From positions 1-33,126 of IMG/VR virus record IMGVR_UViG_3300042544_000106: 33,126 nt of DNA; one strand, 5' to 3'. This DNA comes from a virus. Within the stretch, counting starts at the first letter, position 1. Each line of letters opens with the position of its first letter. The notes below the pieces were generated by a model, which was not told the origin of the DNA, ran no database searches, and saw only the letters and a program-made list of their open reading frames with translations. Position numbers and translations under genes: made by a program. Of the stretch, positions 6,423 through 13,500 are shown piece by piece.

Positions 6423-6968
6423 ATGGAAGAAGAGATATTAAATGAAATGAATCAACTTAAGTTTATAGTAAACTTTGTATTTGATGTTGATATAATTTCT
6501 AAAAAAAGAAAAAGAGAATACGTAGATGCGAGGATGGTGTTCTCAAAAATATTAAACGATAACGGATTTGGTCCTTCTGTCATTGGAAAGTATTTAAAAA
6601 AAGACCATTCAAGCATTATACATTATCTTAAAACAGTAAATTCATTAATTAAATTTGACCAATCATTAATGGAAAGGTATTTATATGCAAAAGATATGTA
6701 CCTTAATAAAAAAGAAATTCCATATTACCAAAGCAGTCATAACAAACTGACTAACAGGGAGAAGAAACAGCAGGCTAAAATACATGGTCTGAATGATGAG
6801 ATAGAAAAACTAATTATAGAAAAATCTAATCTAATGATTATATCAAGTAGAAATAAAAGACTATCAGATATAATAGAATTTATTGATAAACAAACACCAC
6901 ATGGTCAAGAGCGTTACGTGATGCGTAAAATTAATACCATGTTTAATGGATTAAAATTTTATGGATGA
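6423..6968 (+). CDS. DNA-binding protein with DnaA domain IV-like helix-turn-helix and coiled coil
   Basis: 181 residues. Residues about 34-72 resemble the C-terminal DNA-binding domain of DnaA: a helix ARMVFSKIL, a turn GFGPSVIGKYL and then KDHSSIIHYLK (60-70), which parallels the DnaA signature RDHSTVIHA that contacts DnaA boxes. The AAA+ ATPase domain of DnaA is absent. Residues about 105-150 are charged and helical and probably form a coiled coil for dimerisation. It could recognise repeated sites such as the CGACAT iterons upstream of the primase-helicase and recruit replication proteins, or interfere with host DnaA; both are inference. The start is preceded by an AAATTAAATCAAAT leader, and the end overlaps the next gene by 8 bases. 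Confidence 0.7.
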   Translation: MEEEILNEMNQLKFIVNFVFDVDIISKKRKREYVDARMVFSKILNDNGFGPSVIGKYLKKDHSSIIHYLKTVNSLIKFDQSLMERYLYAKDMYLNKKEIPYYQSSHNKLTNREKKQQAKIHGLNDEIEKLIIEKSNLMIISSRNKRLSDIIEFIDKQTPHGQERYVMRKINTMFNGLKFYG

Positions 6969-7155
6969 CAATAAAAATGACGATAACGCAAGAGCATTGC
7001 GTATCTTCTTAATGACAAATGAGTGTCATGAAAAAATAACTAATGTTTACGAGAACTTAGTTGACAAGGACTTTGAACTTGCAAAGCAAGATTTGATGGC
7101 ACTAATCTCTGAACTCTATGTTATGTTAAAAAAAACAAAGTACAATGACTTTTGA
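6961..7155 (+). CDS. Small acidic helical protein of unknown function
   Basis: 64 residues, predicted all-helical, acidic at the N-terminus (MDDNKNDDNARAL). No motif is recognised. It overlaps the DnaA-like gene by 8 bases at its start and the nuclease-like gene by 11 bases at its end, so translation is probably coupled across all three. Confidence 0.55.
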   Translation: MDDNKNDDNARALRIFLMTNECHEKITNVYENLVDKDFELAKQDLMALISELYVMLKKTKYNDF

Positions 7156-7558
7156 AACAGAAACCGATTTGCTTAAAGAAAAAAAAGCAATTGAACTATT
7201 TGTAAGCATTTTTGGTGGGTCTTATCAGAAGTTAGACCGAAACGATATAGACTTTAAAGTATTTGACAAAGATAATAAGCTGATAGCCTATGCGGAAGTA
7301 AAAGGTCGTATACGTACCATACGTGACGCGTACCCGCTTCCAATATCTGCTAAGAAGTTAGTTAAGCTAATAGATAAAAGAGTCTCTCCTGTCATTATAT
7401 GGGCTTGTGACGATGGTATAATTTACGGCAAGGCAGATAGGCTGTATGGAGATATTAAATGGGGAGGTCGCCCTCCCCGTGTTGGTTCCGCAAATGATGC
7501 AGAGTTAATGGTCTACTACGATAAGCAAAGAGAATTTAAATACGTTAGATACGTTTAA
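7145..7558 (+). CDS. PD-(D/E)XK endonuclease-like protein
   Basis: 137 residues. DIDFKVFD with D36, followed by AYAEVKGR with E51 and K53, gives the D...ExK catalytic arrangement of PD-(D/E)XK nucleases, and the spacing of about 15 residues between D and E is typical. The rest alternates strands and helices (VSPVIIWACDDG; YGKADRLYGDI) as in small resolvase or restriction-like folds. Whether it cuts DNA, and with what specificity, cannot be read from the sequence. It is the last plus-strand gene, and its stop abuts the stop of the giant minus-strand gene with no spacer and no terminator between them. Confidence 0.65.
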   Translation: MTFETETDLLKEKKAIELFVSIFGGSYQKLDRNDIDFKVFDKDNKLIAYAEVKGRIRTIRDAYPLPISAKKLVKLIDKRVSPVIIWACDDGIIYGKADRLYGDIKWGGRPPRVGSANDAELMVYYDKQREFKYVRYV

Positions 7559-10500
7559 TTATTTTTGTTTCTTCAATTCTTCTATTTTAATTAAATTTTT
7601 CTTTTTATTTAATATAGTATTGAATTTAGTTTCCAATATCTCTTCTGTAGCATATCCTTTCTTTACCCAATCAGACTCTGCTCCAAAGTTCTTTTTATAT
7701 AATTCAGGGTCTGCTCCTCTCATCTGAGCCTTATCCTCATATTTACCAAGCAAATCTTTCTCTAACTCCTTTCTAAATTCTCTTTTCTCAGCTAAGTCTC
7801 CTTTCCCGGATAGTTCTTCTTTTTTACTTTTTATAAACTCAGCAACTTTTGACATTTTTGACAAGTCAATACTTGAAGCCCAACGCTCTAATGCACTTCT
7901 TGTTAAAACACCATCACCGGAGGTTCCTTTTTTAGCATTCTTTATAGAGTTTCTTACAATACTATTTACTTCCACAGGAGCCAAGCCTACATTTGACAAA
8001 ATAGCAGGAGGAATTAAGTAGCTTAAAGCTTTTTGTTTTTCTTCTGATATTGTTTTTTCTTTTCCAAATTCATCAACATATTTTCCTGTAGTTGATAACT
8101 TAGTGATGTCATAAAGCTGACCTGCTCTCTCTGCGGTAATACCAAATAAACCAAGACTCTGAATGTAATCTTGTTTTGGTACTCCATATATTGAGAACAC
8201 ACTTTCTTTTGGAATATCTAACATGGTTTCTGTTAAAAAATTACCTCCTTCTTGAAAAGCCTTATCTAAGATTGGTAAAGGAGATACCACATCAGTAAAG
8301 GAACTTGTTACCTGTCCTTTGATAATATTATTAACTCTTTTTTTGTACTCTTCTTCATCTTCATCATCACCCATTAGCCACTTTGATGCAGAGCCCAATA
8401 GTATAGCAGAACCTGCAGCAATCATTTTAAATGTAGCCATCTCAACTGCAAATCCACTTAAAGATTTTATTGCAATTTTCTTATCTTCAGGTGTGGAAGT
8501 TTTATCACTAAGCACAGAAAGGTCAGACCCAAATCTTGCAGATTGGTTCATTCTAAAACTTGCAAAAGGCATTAGCATCTTAACAAACAATTGGTTTGTT
8601 GCTTCTTTATTTGAGAACATCTTGCCTGCTAAGTCCGAGTCAGACACGTTTTGCTGTCTATCTACCATGCGTTGTGCATATTCAGCAGCTTCTTGATTTA
8701 CCTCATGAGTATTGTAGTCTATTCCTTTTGTGTCTATGCCTTGCTTCTTAAGAGATTGCTCATAGTATGTCATCCAAGATGCTCTTGCAATAAATACATC
8801 GGGTTTTACCAAGAATTTTTCTAACCACCAATTGTTTAACTTTTCTATATTTTTAATTAATTTTTCTCCTTTTGTTTTAGAAGCCTCATCAATTAATTTA
8901 TTAAGAGATTCAACCTGTGCTTGTGATTCGATTCCTCTATTTGATATAGCAAATCCACTTCGGTTTATAAATGAATTTTTTGCACTGTCAAATATTGCAC
9001 CCATATCTAAATTACCTGCATTAATAAGAGTGTTCATAGCTACAGGTATCATTTGTTTTACCGGCTGAAATACACCACCCAATGCCTGCCCTACACCAAT
9101 GCTTGCTATTCTATTCAATCCTCTTACCATGCTTGATAATTCATCATTAGAATATGGATTCTTATTTCTGATATTGCCAACATACAATTGGATTCTTTCT
9201 TTTAAAATCTTAGCATCTTCTGCTTTTGGAACAATCTTTTTAAAGTCAGGAGAGTTTAAGAAGCCTTCAATTTGTCTGATAGGTCCGGCAGTGCCAATAT
9301 CTACAAGTGCATCATACATTGAGTTTGAATTATTCTTATCAAACGACAAGTCAATATACCTACTTGTTTCTCCGCTCTTCGGATTAGTTGGTAGTTTATC
9401 GGGTTTAACAGCAGTCATTAACACTCCTGTTTCTTTTTTGTAAATAGTTCCATTGTTATTATGGAACGCTGAATCATCATTACTCAACTCTACAGTACCT
9501 GTCTCTGTACTTAACTTAACAAACTTATCCGGAGTATAATTCAAATCTTTATCTAAAACTTTATTATATATGTTCTCAGATACGTCTGATAATTGCTCGT
9601 ATTTATCTGCCCATTCTTTGTTCCAAAAGTCAATACCTTCTAAGTTTACTTTATCTACTCTATCTTTTACTTGTTGTATATTGGTAGCTTCATCAGATTG
9701 TTTTTGATTTTCATTAAAACTTTTTGAAGGACCTATTAAATTGTCGTAAACAGTTTGGTACAATTCAGCCTTTGCTCTTTCTTTTTCATTACCCTCTGAA
9801 AGGACTTTAATAGATTGTTCTACCAAACCTTTCCTTCGGTTAAACTCAGCTTGCATCTGCTTCTCAGTACCTATAATGTTTCTCATCATAAATGCTGCTA
9901 AACCACGTTCGGTGCTATTGTATTCGCTATTGTAAGCCTCTCCATTAGCAGTTTTATTATAGAACTGAGCAATGTATTTCTCTACAATATTATTAGATTC
10001 TCTCTGAGCCATTGACTTGTTGTTCTTCAGCATTGTAACACCGGATGCATCTTCAACTTTACCTCCACGGCTAAAACCTTTAAACATTCTTTCAAAAAGA
10101 ATATTTAGGTTTGTGGTTTGCTCACCTAAGAATCTGCCTATTTTAGGAGACCAATATTTTTTTAATGGTTGAGCAACAATTCCATCTTTCACCAATTTTT
10201 TAGCGTTAGCATTGCCTGTGTACTCAGCAAGAATTGCTTCCATCTTTGCGGTAGAACGATTCTGAAAGAAGTTTGCAAGAGCATCAACTGCCTGTAATGC
10301 TTGTTTTGGACTTAACACTGTCAAATCCATATCCATAAACCTTTTAATCAGGTCTCTTTTATTCTTGCTAATATCTATATCCTCGTCAGTGAATGGGTCT
10401 TTGCCGGTATCTAATGTAGTATCAATTAAAGTTGAGTAAATGTTAAACATTTTCTGTATGGTACTACGTATGATGCCTTCATTGTATTTTGTTATCGGCT

Positions 10501-13500
10501 CCTTGCTGTCCAACAACTGCATCATATCATCATAACTCAAGTCTGATACATCTACACCCATCAATTCTTGGATTTCATCAACTTTTTGTTGACGCATCAT
10601 TTCGTCTTGAGCCTCAATAGTCTTGTTGATATACTCAGTTGCGTTCTCAATATTAACAGTGTCAGCAAACTTTACTTTTGCTCCACGTATTGTTGACCCC
10701 TTAATAGCTTCTTTAATCTTTGAAGCCATGTCATTGTAAGCATCAATATCCTCAACCATCGTTGGGTCAATCTTTATAAACTTACTGCCTAAGTCTCTGA
10801 GGTTCGCATTCTTTTCTTTGTTTTTGGATAGTTTTGAAATGTCTTTCTTTAGATTTTTTGCTGCACTTAACTTAGCTGCATACTCTGCATTAGCAAATAC
10901 TTTAGCCATGTAGTCAACAAACTTTGACACAGATATTTCACTCAGCATATTTACCTTACCAAATCTTGCAATAATATTAGCGGCTTGATTAGCTGTAATC
11001 CTACCGGAGGATGCCATTGCACGAATCTCTTTTGCTAAATCTTTAGCTGCATCTTTCGATAGTTGTCTTATCTGACTAATCACTTTTAGCTTTTCTGCTC
11101 TTGAGATATTGGTTATGTCTTTCAATGCACCTAACACACGACCTATTGACACTGCACGCTTTGGTGCTGCACCCATCTTTCCTCGTGCCTCACGCTCTAT
11201 TATTTTCTTTTGAGCATCATTAGCATTGAGGTACTCATCTTGCGTCCTGATATACGTGTCGATGTTTGAGGTTATCCTGCTATCCTGTATGCCTCTTGCT
11301 TTTTGGCGAGCAATTAATGCATCAACTTTCTCCATTAAAGCGTAGAAGCTATCCTGAATAGGAGCAATGTTTATAATGTCTTTGATTGTATCTTGAGAAA
11401 TATCATTGTCAGCAGCCACTTTCTTTATGGCATCACGCAATAACATACCACCCTTTACTAATCCCTTAAGTGTTTTTATTGCAATCCTAACAACATTTAA
11501 TGGTATAGCAAGCATAGCCTCATTGGCACCGCCAAGAGCCTTACCAATGCTTTTGTCTGCCCTGTCAAGAGCATTGAATATTCTATCAAGATTGTCTTGG
11601 TCAGCTACATCTAAATCAAGAAGGTCATCTATTGTTTCAGATACAACAGGTTTCTTTGCCTCAGCCTTAGCTTTTTTAGCTGCTTCTTTTAAGGCTTCCT
11701 TGGCTTTCTCTTTTGCTTTAGCTTTTGCCTCTCTATCAAACTCTTTCTTTTTTTCTTTGTTGTAGTTATTTAAAAGGGCTTGTTTTGCTTCACCTAATGT
11801 ATCGAACCCTTCTTCATTTTTAGAAAGATTGCTTCCATTCTCATTCCGGGCTTCAAATGTTAAGTTCTTATCTTCGTCTACCATCTTAACAAGGTATCCT
11901 ATTTCATTTCCATCGACATCTGATACAGGAGTTTCTACCTCAGATAGGTAAGTGTAAGTTCTCCCATTGTCACCTTCTCTTTCATCTTCAACTACATCAG
12001 AAGAATTTTCTCTTGAGAATCTAACATCAAATTCAATATCAGCTACTGTCAGTGGAACAAACTGTTCTTCTTCTACAACAACATCAGGAGTATTGTAATC
12101 AACAAGAGATTGTGGTGCAATACCTTTGTTGCCTGTGTCCCATTCTGACTTATCAGCAGCATCTACTTGTTCTTTAAAAGACATTACGTCTTTCATAAAT
12201 GAATCAGAAAGTTTTGATTTTGGATTAGTAAATGCATCGTAATATAGGTCGCTTAATCTTTCAGCCTCATCCCTTAAGTTGTCATCGACGTTGGTATCTC
12301 TTTGAATCTCATAAAAATAATGCCCAAGACCATCCGGAATGTTCCATCCAAGACGTGAACGAACCGAATCTAACTTTTGTTTAGCTGTAGATTTTTGTTT
12401 CTCATCTCCGGTAAATCCTTTGATACCATCCTTTGCTAAATATGCTTCATTGGTAATTACCTGAATCTCTGCAATTGTACCATTAGATGTAACAATCTCA
12501 ATAAGTCTTTTTGGATAACCCAAGGCAGTGGTCTCTCTAATTCTTCTTACTTCTTTATTACCCGGGTACTTCTTATCAATTATTTTAAATACTTTTTCAG
12601 CATTAGTGTCAGTATCTACTACAATATTTACACGGGCACCATCACCAAGTTTCTCGGTGAATGCATTATACCATCTGATAGCTTTAACAGATGCACGCTC
12701 AGGTTTTTTAATTGGGAATGGAGAGATAGATGCATCAACTTGAGAAATAGCATCTTGTGCGATACCTTCTATCTCAGTCTTAGCGTCTTCGTAAAGTTTT
12801 TTGTTTGTTTCAAATGTACGCTGAACTACAGGCTGTACTTTTTTGACCAACTCGTCAAAACGGGTTTTATCTTTAGGAGATAGCTTCTTGCCTTTGGCTT
12901 GTAGGTCAATTTCTTTTTGACGTAAACCGGCAAGTTCAACTGCAAGTTTTTCTACTTTTGTGGTTGACTCTTTGAACGCTTTAAGAACGTCACTCTTATT
13001 GAATTGTCTTGTTTGGTCTGCAGTTCCTTCGTTGGTTGCTCCTTGGTAAGAAGATTTTTTAATCCGAATATCGAGCGAGTCCTCTCCATTACGTCCGAGT
13101 ATTTGCCCGACTGCCTTTGCGGCTGCAATTGATTTTGAGTCAAAATCTTTTTCTCGTTCTTCATATTGTTCTTCTTTAGTTAAGTTTGCATCTTGTTCTT
13201 CAGTAAAAATTACTGATACCTGAAGTTCATTATTATTAATATTAAATGCACCAATACCATTATTTTCTAACGCTACAGACAGGTCTGCTACTTGTTCGTC
13301 AGTTATTTGTTCAGCAAATGTATAAATAATTTGTGGATAATTAGTTAGTCCGTTACTATCTATTTCAGAAAGAGGTATATCTATATTGCCATTAACCCAT
13401 TCTTCTTGCAATTCTGAGTCAGATTCTAATATGAATGCATCTTGAGAATACTTCTCTGCAAAGTCAAATAATAAATCACTAACAGCTTCGGTATTAGCTT

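Noticed and set aside
8319-8696. 125-residue plus-strand frame with a run of Ser residues
   Set aside because: The Ser run is the antisense of the DEDEEE acidic cluster of the giant protein. Nothing else supports a gene.
11406-11765. 119-residue plus-strand frame opposite the giant gene
   Set aside because: Its Ala/Leu/Ser/Phe-rich translation mirrors the Lys/Ala/Glu-rich helix of the real protein on the other strand; no motif or leader supports it.
12952-13164. 70-residue minus-strand frame inside the giant gene
   Set aside because: It is an alternative frame on the same strand as the giant ORF, with Gln/Lys-rich composition and no start leader.
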